Assembly (NCBI GenBank): GCA_030445245.1
Contig: JAUCSD010000001.1
Location: 1,060,671-1,124,670, forward strand
Length of the DNA stretch: 64,000 bases
Reading direction: 5' to 3'
DNA from: Candidatus Saccharimonadota bacterium
Lineage (GTDB): Bacteria > Patescibacteriota > Saccharimonadia > Saccharimonadales > Saccharimonadaceae
Below, in pieces: positions 1-7,563 of this stretch. The notes under the pieces are model-generated. The model saw nothing but the letters and a program-made list of their open reading frames with translations, searched no databases and was not told where the DNA came from. How positions within the stretch are numbered: the first letter of the stretch is position 1; the number at the start of each line of letters is the position of its first letter. The translations under genes and the position numbers were made by a program.

Positions 1-308
1 AGCAGATCAAAGACGTCTACAAGACAAGCTTTCAACTCAGTCCATACGCCTTCATTGAAGTAGCGGCACGGGCGCAAAAATGGGTAGACCAGGCAATCTC
101 ACGTAATATGTACCTTGAAACTCGTAACATTGACGACATGGTAGACATTTATATGACGGCATGGGAAAAAGGTCTCAAAACTACCTACTACCTACATGTT
201 AAGCCGCGGCATCAGGCCGAACAAAGTACCGTAAAAGTAAATAAAGCTGAATCAGGTACAGGACCACGCAAAGCCGGATTCGGATTCGCTAAAAAGCAAG
301 CAGTATAA
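1..308 (+). CDS. nrdA: Ribonucleotide reductase alpha subunit, C-terminal end (partial)
   Basis: The window opens inside this gene. The frame entered at position 3 runs to TAA at 306-308 and gives about 101 residues. The segment around GLKTTYYLHVKPRH is the typical end of the class I alpha catalytic barrel, which reduces ribonucleotides to deoxyribonucleotides with a radical supplied by NrdB. Class I alpha chains normally end in a flexible tail with a redox-active Cys pair. This one ends GFGFAKKQAV and has no Cys in the visible part. The next small gene lies in the same frame after only six sense codons and ends CEGCQ, so the tail seems to have been split off. The rest of the gene lies outside the window. 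Confidence 0.9.
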   Translation, partial: QIKDVYKTSFQLSPYAFIEVAARAQKWVDQAISRNMYLETRNIDDMVDIYMTAWEKGLKTTYYLHVKPRHQAEQSTVKVNKAESGTGPRKAGFGFAKKQAV

Positions 309-326
309 AAAAGGGGGGACACCACA

Positions 327-500
327 ATGAATGCAAACAACATCATCAGCGACGAAATGACACTTGAAGAGAAATTAGCAGCAATCGACAAGGCAATGGC
401 AAACGCTCAGGAGCAGGCAAACGAAGAAGCTGCTGCTCGCGGCACGGTCGCAGCACCACTCGATCCAGCTGATCTTACAATGTGTGAAGGTTGCCAGTAG
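327..500 (+). CDS. 57-residue protein carrying an RNR-type CxxC redox tail
   Basis: This short gene lies between the RNR alpha and beta genes. A strong ribosome binding site (AGGGGGG) precedes the ATG by 8 bases. The product has an acidic, Ala/Gln-rich N-terminal part that could form a helix (residues 10-38). It ends ADLTMCEGCQ, which looks like the C-terminal shuttle cysteines (CxxC, often followed by Gln) that normally end the alpha chain itself. It is in the same frame as the alpha gene and separated from it by one TAA and six sense codons, so either re-initiation or stop readthrough could make it. The likely role, by inference, is to deliver reducing electrons to the alpha active site in trans. 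Confidence 0.75.
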   Translation: MNANNIISDEMTLEEKLAAIDKAMANAQEQANEEAAARGTVAAPLDPADLTMCEGCQ

Positions 501-559
501 GAGCTTAACCACAATGAAAAACGTTATAAAACTAATTATGAAAGGATTGGAACATCACC

Positions 560-1621
560 ATGGCAGGCATTCTCGGAACAGGTATTCAGGACGGATTACT
601 ACTTAAACCAATTCACTACCAGTGGGCAATGGATCTCTACAACCAGGCAGTTGCTAACACCTGGTTTCCAAATGAGATTCAGTTAGGTCAGGATCTCGCC
701 GACTGGAAGAAGATGAGTGAAGAGGAACGTCACGCGCTGACATTCCTTATGAGCTACTTCAACCCGAACGAGCTGCTCGTCAATAAAGCGTTAGCTTTTG
801 GCGTCTATCCATATGTGAATGCTGCCGAGTGTCACCTGTATCTTGCTAAGCAGATGTGGGAAGAGGCAAACCACTGTATGAGTTTTGAGTATGTACTTGA
901 GACATTCCCGATTGATCGCGATACTGCCTACTCGGCACACGTCGAGACGCCTAGTATGGCTCGCAAGGAAGAGTTTGAGACCAAGTTCATCAAGCGAATG
1001 ACCGAGCAGACGCTCGACATTACGACCACTGAGGGCAAGAAAGACTTTGTTCGTAACCTGGTTGCCTACAACATTATTCTTGAAGGTATCTGGTTTTATA
1101 GTGGCTTCATGGTGGCACTTTCATTTCGTCAGCGTAACTTGCTTCGCAACTTCGGCTCATTGATCGACTGGGTGGTTCGCGACGAAAGTCTTCACCTGAA
1201 GTTCGGTATTAACCTGATTCTGACCGTTCTTGAAGAGAATGAAGATCTTCAGACTGAAGAGTTCGCCGGTGAGATTAAGCAAATGATTCTCGATGGTGTT
1301 GATATGGAAGAAGCATACAACCGTGATCTTCTGCCAAATGGTATTCTTGGGCTTAATAGCGATTACATCAATCAATACGTCAAGTACTTAGCTGACCGTC
1401 GCCTAGAAGAACTTGGTTTTGAGGCGCACTACAAAGTGAGCAACCCAGCGAAGTGGATGGCAGCAGCTAATGACACATTACAGCTCGTTAACTTCTTTGA
1501 GAGCACGAACACAAGCTACGAAGTGAACGCTGGTGGGGGCCAAGCGAATACGTCAGTTGGTCAAAGTCCAAGTGCCGATCGCGACGAAAACGACCCTAAT
1601 ACCAGTATTCTAAAGAAATAA
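560..1621 (+). CDS. nrdB: Ribonucleotide reductase beta subunit, class Ic-like
   Basis: The 353-residue protein is a ferritin-like radical subunit of class I RNR. Metal-ligand positions can be read as Glu71, Glu102, His105, Glu175, Glu209 and His212 (EANHCMSF, LEGIWFYSGF, RDESLHL). The residue four after His105, which is the radical Tyr in class Ia enzymes, is Phe109, and the first ligand is Glu rather than Asp. That pair matches the Chlamydia trachomatis class Ic enzyme, which uses a Mn/Fe cofactor instead of a tyrosyl radical. The start ATG at 560 is preceded by AAGGA. The gene follows the alpha and tail genes and is followed within 30 bases by a run of overlapping genes ending in a Mn transporter. 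Confidence 0.92.
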   Translation: MAGILGTGIQDGLLLKPIHYQWAMDLYNQAVANTWFPNEIQLGQDLADWKKMSEEERHALTFLMSYFNPNELLVNKALAFGVYPYVNAAECHLYLAKQMWEEANHCMSFEYVLETFPIDRDTAYSAHVETPSMARKEEFETKFIKRMTEQTLDITTTEGKKDFVRNLVAYNIILEGIWFYSGFMVALSFRQRNLLRNFGSLIDWVVRDESLHLKFGINLILTVLEENEDLQTEEFAGEIKQMILDGVDMEEAYNRDLLPNGILGLNSDYINQYVKYLADRRLEELGFEAHYKVSNPAKWMAAANDTLQLVNFFESTNTSYEVNAGGGQANTSVGQSPSADRDENDPNTSILKK

Positions 1622-1650
1622 GCCCCAGGCTATTTCAACCCGGAGGCGAC

Positions 1651-2160
1651 ATGAAAGATATATTAGGTGACTACGAAGGTTTTATCCGCACCCTGACCGA
1701 AGGTCTAAAGGCACGAGGGATAGCCCGAGACGAGATATCTATGATGGATCATATTTGCTACCGGGTTGAGACACTCGAGCGATATCAGGCGCTGCTGCCA
1801 GTATTGTCGGCTGATGCCAGGTTGCTCGGAGAAAATGAAGTGAATGGTCGGATGATCGCAACCTTTGAACTCAACGACTATCTCCAAGTGGATAGTTGGA
1901 CGATACCGTATTTGGAGCTGCCAGCGCCTAAAGAAGGCTCGCCATTTAGCGAGGGTCTTGAGCATGCCGAGCTGGTTGTTATTGGCAGCCTCGAGCGGTT
2001 TATAGATCGTCATAGTGACCTGCCATTTTCACTAAAGGGTATGGATAAGACGATAAACCCAGAGGCTGGCCTGAAAGACGGTGTTTTTTCAGTGAAGTTT
2101 CACGAACAGCAACTCGGCGCCGTTGTGCGTATTGAGAATAAAGTTGGTATGTCGTCATGA
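1651..2160 (+). CDS. YecM-like VOC-superfamily protein
   Basis: This 169-residue protein matches the YecM family, a vicinal-oxygen-chelate fold of unknown biochemical role. Visible family blocks are DHICYRV (residues 33-39), ENEVNGRMIATFEL, LELPAPKEG and the GLEHAEL region, with KFH near the C-terminus. The starting His in DHICYRV and the Glu in ELPAP sit where metal ligands lie in VOC proteins. It starts 30 bases after nrdB with GGAGG before the ATG, and its stop overlaps the next start in ATGA, so it is translationally coupled to the CYTH gene. No substrate can be named from sequence. Confidence 0.75.
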   Translation: MKDILGDYEGFIRTLTEGLKARGIARDEISMMDHICYRVETLERYQALLPVLSADARLLGENEVNGRMIATFELNDYLQVDSWTIPYLELPAPKEGSPFSEGLEHAELVVIGSLERFIDRHSDLPFSLKGMDKTINPEAGLKDGVFSVKFHEQQLGAVVRIENKVGMSS

Positions 2161-2756
2161 AGACTGAAATCGAAGTAAAGTTTTTGGATGTTGATTTTAA
2201 CTTGTTGCGAGAAAAGTTAAAGCAACTTGGGGCAACGTGCGAGCAACCAATGCGCCTGATGCGACGAGCGATTATTGAAACACCTGAACTCGAGGCCAAA
2301 GACGGCTTTTTGCGTGTTCGTGATGAGGGTGATAAGGTGACGCTGACGTATAAGCAGTTTCACGAGGCGTCACTTACTGGAGCCAGAGAGATTGAAATAA
2401 CGGTTAGTAACTTTGAGGATACAATTGCGCTTCTTGACCAAGCAGGCCTGACGCACAAGTCATTTCAGGAGACCAAGCGTGAAACGTGGCGTCTCGATGC
2501 AGTAGAGGTAGTGCTTGATGAGTGGCCGTGGCTAAAGCCATATATTGAAATTGAAGGCTTGAGCGAACAAGAGGTGAAAGCGGCTGCCGCACGCCTTGGA
2601 TTTACATGGGATGATGCCGTCTTTGGTTCGGCGACATCTGCATACCAAGTACAGTATCCAGAAGGTGATGCCACTCAACTCGTTAACATTCCAATTGTTG
2701 CGTTTGATCAGCCGGTTCCGGTTATCATCAGCGGGTTGAAAGACACCGCCAAATGA
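2157..2756 (+). CDS. CYTH-domain phosphohydrolase/cyclase
   Basis: The protein (199 residues) starts with EIEVKFLD, the ExExK signature of the CYTH (CyaB-thiamine triphosphatase) tunnel fold. Further conserved charged positions follow: RVRDEGDKVTLTYKQ, REIEI, KRETWRL, VVLDEWPWLKPYIEIEG. The fold binds triphosphates with metal ions, and members are inorganic or organic triphosphatases or class IV adenylate cyclases. The sequence does not decide between these. It overlaps the YecM-like gene at its start and the Nramp gene at its end, each by four bases, so all three are probably one operon. Confidence 0.85.
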   Translation: MKTEIEVKFLDVDFNLLREKLKQLGATCEQPMRLMRRAIIETPELEAKDGFLRVRDEGDKVTLTYKQFHEASLTGAREIEITVSNFEDTIALLDQAGLTHKSFQETKRETWRLDAVEVVLDEWPWLKPYIEIEGLSEQEVKAAAARLGFTWDDAVFGSATSAYQVQYPEGDATQLVNIPIVAFDQPVPVIISGLKDTAK

Positions 2757-3964
2757 TCCAAAAAAGCCGACGAGTTGTTATGCTACTCGGACCAGCTTTT
2801 GTCGCCGCAGTTGCCTATGTTGATCCAGGTAACTTTGCAGCTAACTTCAGTGCCGGTGCTCAGTACGGCTATCTATTGCTGTGGGTTTTAATTGTCGCCA
2901 ATATTATGGCAAGTCTTGTACAGTATCTCTCGGCTAAAGTTGGTCTCGTGACAGGACAGTCACTTCCAGAAGTAATTGCGCATCGGTTACCGACAAAAGC
3001 AAGAATTGCCTATTGGGTACAGGCAGAACTCGTTGCCGTCGCGACTGATATCGCCGAAGTCATCGGTGGGGCAATTGCATTGCAGCTATTATTTAGACTT
3101 CCGCTTGTTGTCGGTGGGATAATTACTGGTCTTGTCTCGCTTCTGCTGCTATTCATTTACAGCAGACGAGGTCAAAAAGTTTTCGAACGGCTTATCATGG
3201 GCCTGCTACTCATTATTCCACTCGGCTTTTTTACAGGGCTTTTTATATCGCCTCCAGACGGTGGGGCGCTTGTTGCTGGACTCATTCCTCAACTTCATGG
3301 TCGGGATACAGTCCTACTTGCCGTGGCGATGCTTGGAGCGACGGTTATGCCGCACGTTGTTTATCTTCACTCGGCTTTAGCGCGTGATCGTCATGGTAAG
3401 ATTTCGGTTGACCAGTTGAAGCACTTCCTGCGGGTAACCCGAGTTGATGTGGGTATAGCCATGCTCGTCGCGGGAAGCGTCAATATAGCCATGCTCGTAC
3501 TGGCGGCATCGGCACTTCGCGGCTTGCCCGAAGTCGACACCTTGGCCGGTATCTTTACGGCACTTGGATCGAACATTGGGCCACTGGTGGCGTTCTTATT
3601 TGCGCTTGGACTACTGGTATCAGGACTTGCATCAACGGCCGTGGGGAGTCACGCCGGAGCGGTCATTATGGAGGGTATGCTTCATCGTCGCATATCCCCG
3701 TTCTTACGTCGTATCATTGTGATTATTCCAGCGATTGTTCTGCTTGCTCTCCAGGTAGAGCCGACGAAGGCGTTGATTGCCTCGCAGGTGGCCTTATCGT
3801 TTGGTATTCCGTTTGCTCTCGTGCCACTTGCTATGGTGACGGCGAGCAAGAAGATTATGGGTGAGAGTGTGAACCACCTAGCAACAACGGTTGCTATTAG
3901 TGTCATTACGGCGATTGTAATTGTTCTCAACTTTGTATTAATTGGGCTGACTTTTTTCGGATAG
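2753..3964 (+). CDS. mntH: Nramp-family Mn2+/Fe2+ transporter
   Basis: The 403-residue polytopic membrane protein has about eleven hydrophobic segments. It carries the two Nramp metal-site motifs: DPGN in the first helix (residues 25-28) and MPHVVYLHSAL in the sixth. These unwound helices bind Mn2+ or Fe2+ in a proton-coupled importer. It overlaps the CYTH gene by four bases and ends the cluster that starts with the RNR genes. Co-transcription with a class Ic-like RNR beta subunit suggests it supplies manganese for that cofactor, which is an inference. A perfect GC-rich hairpin follows the stop. Confidence 0.92.
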   Translation: MIQKSRRVVMLLGPAFVAAVAYVDPGNFAANFSAGAQYGYLLLWVLIVANIMASLVQYLSAKVGLVTGQSLPEVIAHRLPTKARIAYWVQAELVAVATDIAEVIGGAIALQLLFRLPLVVGGIITGLVSLLLLFIYSRRGQKVFERLIMGLLLIIPLGFFTGLFISPPDGGALVAGLIPQLHGRDTVLLAVAMLGATVMPHVVYLHSALARDRHGKISVDQLKHFLRVTRVDVGIAMLVAGSVNIAMLVLAASALRGLPEVDTLAGIFTALGSNIGPLVAFLFALGLLVSGLASTAVGSHAGAVIMEGMLHRRISPFLRRIIVIIPAIVLLALQVEPTKALIASQVALSFGIPFALVPLAMVTASKKIMGESVNHLATTVAISVITAIVIVLNFVLIGLTFFG

Positions 3965-4001
3965 CGATATCGGCCGTATAAATTCGGATTTTTAGGCTCC
4001 C

Positions 4002-4029
4002 CGCCCGCACCAGGAGACTGGTGCGGGCG
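4002..4029. terminator. GC-rich hairpin between convergent genes
   Basis: A perfect 12-base-pair stem (CGCCCGCACCAG, loop GAGA, CTGGTGCGGGCG) lies between mntH (+) and the small minus-strand gene at 4049-4345. Only three T follow on the + strand and none on the minus strand, so it is either a weak-tail intrinsic terminator or an Actinobacteria-like one. It could serve both genes. Confidence 0.6.
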
Positions 4030-4048
4030 TTTGGGATGCACCTTGAAG

Positions 4049-4345
4049 CTACGAGCGGGAAGCGATGAGCCATCCGCCTGTAGGGAAGTACAATTCTCCC
4101 TTGAGTTTCATAGAGGCTTCGCCGTTTGTGACTTCACCCTTGAAGAACACGTTGCTGCTTCCTCGTTTGGGGGTGAACTCCGTAAAGACGATCGAGAGCA
4201 TGTTGCCTTGGGCGAGTGGGACTGCTATCTCTATCTGTTGCAGCCTGTTGTAGGCGACGAACAGATTTCGGATGATCAACGGAAAGATCTTGGCGTCTCT
4301 CCGGATGTTATACCTAAACCCAGCGTCTAAAGGGAATGCACCCAT
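4049..4345 (-). CDS. Small hypothetical protein, 98 residues
   Basis: I do not recognise the family. The product is soluble-looking, with a middle part rich in hydrophobic beta-type residues and an ending GGWLIASRS. A good promoter (TTGACA, 17 bases, TTAAAT) lies upstream on the minus strand, and GAGG sits four bases before the ATG, which supports a real gene. It lies in a G+C-richer patch flanked by a strong hairpin, facing away from zwf. Its composition differs from its neighbours, so it may be an acquired gene. Confidence 0.55.
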   Translation of the reverse strand: MGAFPLDAGFRYNIRRDAKIFPLIIRNLFVAYNRLQQIEIAVPLAQGNMLSIVFTEFTPKRGSSNVFFKGEVTNGEASMKLKGELYFPTGGWLIASRS

Positions 4346-4388
4346 GACCTCAACCCTTCTATGAAATAATCGAAAGAGAGTGATACAT

Positions 4389-4440
4389 ATTTAACAACAG
4401 TCGAATAATATTGTCAACGGATTGTATAAAAGGGTATACT
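4389..4440. promoter_or_regulatory. Divergent promoters with overlapping -35 boxes
   Basis: For zwf (+) the promoter reads TTGTCA at 4411-4416, an 18-base spacer and TATACT at 4435-4440. For the minus gene it reads TTGACA at 4417-4412, a 17-base spacer and TTAAAT at 4394-4389. The two -35 hexamers overlap almost entirely, so the two polymerases should exclude each other. The zwf -10 box is seven bases before its GTG, which implies a leaderless message. Confidence 0.6.
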
Positions 4441-4447
4441 TAAGGGA

Positions 4448-5728
4448 GTGAAAACGAAACTCATTATCTTTGGCATTACGGGTGATCTTAGTACGCGCAA
4501 GCTGCTACCAGCACTCAGTGCTCTTATTAAAACCGGCGACTACGATGACGTCGAGATTATTGGCGTCTCTCGTCGAGAAGTTAATGTCGCTGAGCTGCTG
4601 CAGTCATCTATTGGCGAGCAGACACTCGCTGCTCGAACGCGTATTTTCTCGATGGACCTAGCCCGCGCGAGTGACTACGGTCTGCTTCGCGAATACGTCG
4701 CTCTCAAAGACGATGAGCAATTGATCGTCTATCTCTCGGTTCCACCGAGTGCTACGTCTCAGATCGTCGACTTTATGGGTGAGGCCGGTATTAACACGCT
4801 ACAAACGAAACTTCTTTTCGAAAAACCTTTCGGCGTTGATCTGGCTTCGGCTGAAGAAATGATTGCTCGAACAGCCCGTTACTATAATGAGGATCAAATA
4901 TATCGGATCGATCATTACCTTGCAAAAGAGATGTCTCAAAATATCGTTGCCTTTCGAGGCGGTAATGCACTGTTTACGCACATATGGGATAACCAGGCAA
5001 TTGAAAAAATCGAGATTATTGCCAGTGAGCAAATTGGGATAGAGGGCAGGGCAGGTTTTTACGAACAGACGGGTGCACTTCGTGACGTTCTGCAAGGGCA
5101 CTTGATGCAGCTGCTTGCACTGACCCTTATGGATATTCCTGACGAACTTGACTGGAGTAAGTTACCCGAACTGCGTCTGGAGGCTCTTCAGGCGGTACGT
5201 CCGGCTGATCCTCGTCGTGCTACCCGGGCTCAATATATCGGCTACCAAACTGAGGTAGGCAATCCGGGAAGTGTCACGGAGACATATACTGCAGTTGAGC
5301 TTATCTCCAGCGCACCACAGTGGAAAGACGTTCCGCTTCATCTTATTACCGGCAAGGCACTTGATCATAAGACGACTGAAGTTCGAATTCATTTTCGCAA
5401 GCGTCACGAAGCCCAAAGCAACTGTTTGACGTTCTCTATTCAGCCTAATGAGGGGGTATCGATCGAACTATTTACGAAAAAACCAGGCTATGATCGTGAG
5501 TTTGAATCTCGACAACTCGCCTTTACCTATCCTGAAGACACGATTCTCCCAGATGCCTACGAACAAGTGCTTGTTGATGCGATTCGATCGCACAAGAGTC
5601 TCTTTACCTCAAGCGAGGAAGTACTCGCGAGTTGGAAGATTTTACAGCCAATTTTGGATGCGTGGCAAATGGAAAGTGAACCCTTGCAGCAGTACGCTGT
5701 AGGTTCTGACGCATATACGCTTAGCTAG
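4448..5728 (+). CDS. zwf: Glucose-6-phosphate 1-dehydrogenase
   Basis: The 426-residue product opens with the dinucleotide-binding motif GITGDLSTRKLLPAL. It contains EKPFG and the substrate/catalytic block RIDHYLAKE, in which the usual Gly is Ala, then DVLQGHLMQLLAL. It oxidises glucose 6-phosphate to 6-phosphogluconolactone with NAD(P)+, feeding the pentose phosphate pathway. It is shorter than the usual 480-510 residues, with losses spread through the C-terminal domain. The GTG start is the first in-frame start after the -10 box, seven bases away. Its last eight bases overlap the end of the convergent HIT gene. Confidence 0.93.
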   Translation: MKTKLIIFGITGDLSTRKLLPALSALIKTGDYDDVEIIGVSRREVNVAELLQSSIGEQTLAARTRIFSMDLARASDYGLLREYVALKDDEQLIVYLSVPPSATSQIVDFMGEAGINTLQTKLLFEKPFGVDLASAEEMIARTARYYNEDQIYRIDHYLAKEMSQNIVAFRGGNALFTHIWDNQAIEKIEIIASEQIGIEGRAGFYEQTGALRDVLQGHLMQLLALTLMDIPDELDWSKLPELRLEALQAVRPADPRRATRAQYIGYQTEVGNPGSVTETYTAVELISSAPQWKDVPLHLITGKALDHKTTEVRIHFRKRHEAQSNCLTFSIQPNEGVSIELFTKKPGYDREFESRQLAFTYPEDTILPDAYEQVLVDAIRSHKSLFTSSEEVLASWKILQPILDAWQMESEPLQQYAVGSDAYTLS

Positions 5729-6098
5729 TTGAGGCGTCTGCTTCACTGATCAGACGAGCAAGTCCCTTGCTTGAAGAGGGTTTTCCGGCCTCGCGTGGAA
5801 TAATCCAAAAATGAATGTGTCTGACGGTCTGGCCAGCATCGGACCCTATATTAATAGACATATTATAACTTTGCCCATGAGGTACCTGAGGGAGGAGCGT
5901 GCTGACTGATTTCCACCAGTTGGGTGGAAGCGTTTCGAGAGATTCGATATGCGCAGTGGGTATAATGAGGTAATTCCCCGGATTGCTGTATGCTTTTATG
6001 AGATACGCGTCTGGCGTCTGGGCAATAATAGGTTCTATCAACAAGTTATTTTGCGGGCAGAGTGGGCATTCATGAGAGATGGCCGAGGGTGTGTTCAT
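5721..6098 (-). CDS. HIT-family nucleotide hydrolase/transferase-like protein
   Basis: Starting at the ATG at 6098 the product has about 125 residues. It has an N-terminal CPLC pair, a typical core with LIIPTAHIESLETLP, and the histidine-triad region GQTVRHIHFWIIPRE near the C-terminus. In this family the central His attacks a nucleotide phosphate. Members act on AMP-lysine-like adducts or dinucleoside polyphosphates, and the substrate here is unknown. An in-frame ATG at 6170 lies within a strong hairpin (6121-6162), so the later start was chosen. A candidate structured RNA lies directly upstream. A second, unrelated-looking HIT gene is on the same strand 290 bases upstream. Confidence 0.85.
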   Translation of the reverse strand: MNTPSAISHECPLCPQNNLLIEPIIAQTPDAYLIKAYSNPGNYLIIPTAHIESLETLPPNWWKSVSTLLPQVPHGQSYNMSINIGSDAGQTVRHIHFWIIPREAGKPSSSKGLARLISEADASTS

Positions 6099-6120
6099 AC
6101 TTATATCGTAACATGACAAA

Positions 6121-6288
6121 GCCCCACTATGGGCTTCGTCAAAGACGAACCATTGGTGGGGCATAAGCAATTCAATTATTCAATCAACTGGCAAGTGGCC
6201 ATACCGTGAGAGCACGAGTAAAGAATGGCTATGCCTTCGCACTTTGTCCTGTCGTGTGCGTTTGAGGCGCACGCCGGACCCAGTTGAT
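6121..6288 (-). ncRNA. Candidate structured RNA plus terminator-like hairpin upstream of HIT gene
   Basis: Three helices can be drawn. P1 pairs 6183-6191 with 6280-6288 (ATCAACTGG/CCAGTTGAT, 9 bp). P2 pairs 6197-6202 with 6225-6230. P3 pairs 6246-6249 with 6276-6279 and 6254-6260 with 6268-6274. P3 ends exactly where the P1 strand begins, so a three-way junction is plausible. On the minus strand this is followed by a long hairpin (6162-6121, outer stem GTGGGGC, inner GACGAA/TTCGTC) and TTTG, then the HIT start at 6098. The order aptamer-like fold, terminator, gene would fit a cis-acting riboswitch; a stand-alone small RNA is also possible. It matches no RNA family I know. Confidence 0.4.
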
Positions 6289-6391
6289 CGACGCCGAGTG
6301 GAAATCAGATGAGAAAGGGGCTTATAGCCTGATTCTATTCGATTTCACCTCAGGCGAGGTATTGCTGTAACGCTCTGTATGAAGTTGTGTG

Positions 6392-6796
6392 TTACATCGT
6401 GCCGTTGACCATGTTGATCAGCGCGTCGAGACCCCATCCGGAAGCCGGCTGGTCCTCGTCGCGACGCTGAACCTTGTAATGCAGGTGCTCGAGTCGTTGT
6501 CCAGCGACATGGCCGTAGTTACAGCTGTCGTTGTAGTTCTTCCAGCCCAAGATCTCCAGCGTGAGCCGGAGGAGCTCGAAGTACTCGACGGCGAACATCG
6601 TATCCCATGGTCCAGTCGTCTGGTGATCCTTGGGGCAGATTAGTACGAGGTCGTCAGCGATCTTGCCGACGAACCCATGCTTCGTTTCGACGAGGATCTC
6701 GCCCTTGAACATGCCGTTGTCGAGGCAAAAGGGACACCTTCCGCCAGGCCCAGTTACGGGGCGGCCCGGAACGTACTTGCTCATTGTTGCGGACAC
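6392..6796 (-). CDS. HIT-like protein in a G+C-rich patch
   Basis: The GTG at 6796 was chosen because AGGAG sits eight bases before it; the product then has 134 residues. It has CPFC near residue 20, a core with HGFVGKIADDLVLICPKDH, and the triad region GQRLEHLHYKV followed by an Arg/Asp-rich stretch. That is the HIT layout with HLH in place of the full HxHxH. The codon choice is richer in G and C than in zwf or pyrG, and it uses a Shine-Dalgarno start rather than a leaderless one. It may be acquired. The substrate is unknown. Confidence 0.7.
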   Translation of the reverse strand: MSATMSKYVPGRPVTGPGGRCPFCLDNGMFKGEILVETKHGFVGKIADDLVLICPKDHQTTGPWDTMFAVEYFELLRLTLEILGWKNYNDSCNYGHVAGQRLEHLHYKVQRRDEDQPASGWGLDALINMVNGTM

Positions 6797-7122
6797 AGTA
6801 CACACTCCTAATACGGAGGACGCCAACTCACAGGTCGGATGCGCTTATATTAACATAAATATGTACTAATGTCCATGTTTTGGTATGGACGACGATACCC
6901 TCACAACAAGGAAACAGATTGGGAACTCCAAATGAGCTGTGATGTATGACTAGTCGGTGATTCTATGGGATCTGGAAATAAAGAATACTCCGCGCTACAA
7001 CGGACACGAGGTGTTCTTCGTTGTTGTGAGGATTAGTCGCCAGATGCAAAAGATTGCTCATATTATGTTTTTATGTTATTGTAATAATTGATCTTCATTC
7101 CGCCCCGAGCAAGGAGTATGTA
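6797..7122. other. Gene-poor stretch with palindromes
   Basis: No convincing gene is seen in these 326 bases. They hold a hairpin (GTCCAT...ATGGAC, about 6871-6890), an 11-bp inverted repeat joining CCTCACAACAA at 6899-6909 to TTGTTGTGAGG at 7021-7031, and one copy of the repeat described at 6998-7023. Promoters for both the minus HIT gene and the + gene at 7123 must lie here. Confidence 0.5.
6998..7023. repeat. Inverted repeat, left copy (flanks gene at 7123)
   Basis: This 26-base element, CAACGGACACGAG followed by GTGTTCTTCGTTG, matches the reverse complement of 7580-7608 except for three extra G and one substitution there. Each copy can itself fold into an imperfect hairpin. The pair brackets a 580-base segment with a single small gene. 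Confidence 0.7.
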
Positions 7123-7527
7123 ATGAAGAGCACCGCACTCACCGCACTGAACCCCTATGCCTCCACTGAAGTGTCTTCTGACACTATTGGCGTGGTAGTA
7201 CAGACGGAGCGTGTCGAGTCGCACACCCTCGGAGGATTCTCCTACGGAGCGCCATACACTAAGTGTTACGCTGCTTTCCATGGGGAGCCACTCGAGCCAC
7301 TCAGCCAGCAGAAGCTTCCCAGTCACCTACAGCCGAAGAGAGCACTCATCGTCCTACGACCGAACCAGAGGGTCAAGGTCAAGGTCGAGCGCCCGCTCGG
7401 GTCAATTGGCAGCTACGTCTTCAAAAACACGGGAGGCCGGCTGCAAGTCCGCCCCGCCTGGCGCATCTGGAGCAGGAAGCTGGAAATGTGCCACACCGGG
7501 GAATGCGACATCACCCCAATCGTCTGA
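7123..7527 (+). CDS. Hypothetical protein, 134 residues, G+C-rich
   Basis: The ATG at 7123 has AAGGAG six bases upstream, which sets the start; an upstream in-frame start at 7054 lacks such a site. I do not recognise the family. The product is basic in its second half (KVKVERP, WRIWSRK) and contains three Cys, two near the end in MCHTGECDI. The segment is bracketed by an inverted repeat, its right copy forming the terminator. Codon choice is clearly richer in C and G at third positions than that of pyrG next door, so it is probably an acquired gene. Confidence 0.6.
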   Translation: MKSTALTALNPYASTEVSSDTIGVVVQTERVESHTLGGFSYGAPYTKCYAAFHGEPLEPLSQQKLPSHLQPKRALIVLRPNQRVKVKVERPLGSIGSYVFKNTGGRLQVRPAWRIWSRKLEMCHTGECDITPIV

Positions 7528-7563
7528 CAGCCTTCGGGTAGCTACATAGGAAGGACGAGACCA

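Noticed and set aside
6300-6400. Weak tmRNA-like text (CTGATTCTATTCGATTT)
   Set aside because: No tag frame, no paired ends and no CCA region; the match is short.
7211-7549. Two overlapping Ser/Arg-rich + frames in the 7.2-7.5 kb segment
   Set aside because: Neither has a ribosome site; the frame starting at 7123 has AAGGAG and fits the unit boundaries.
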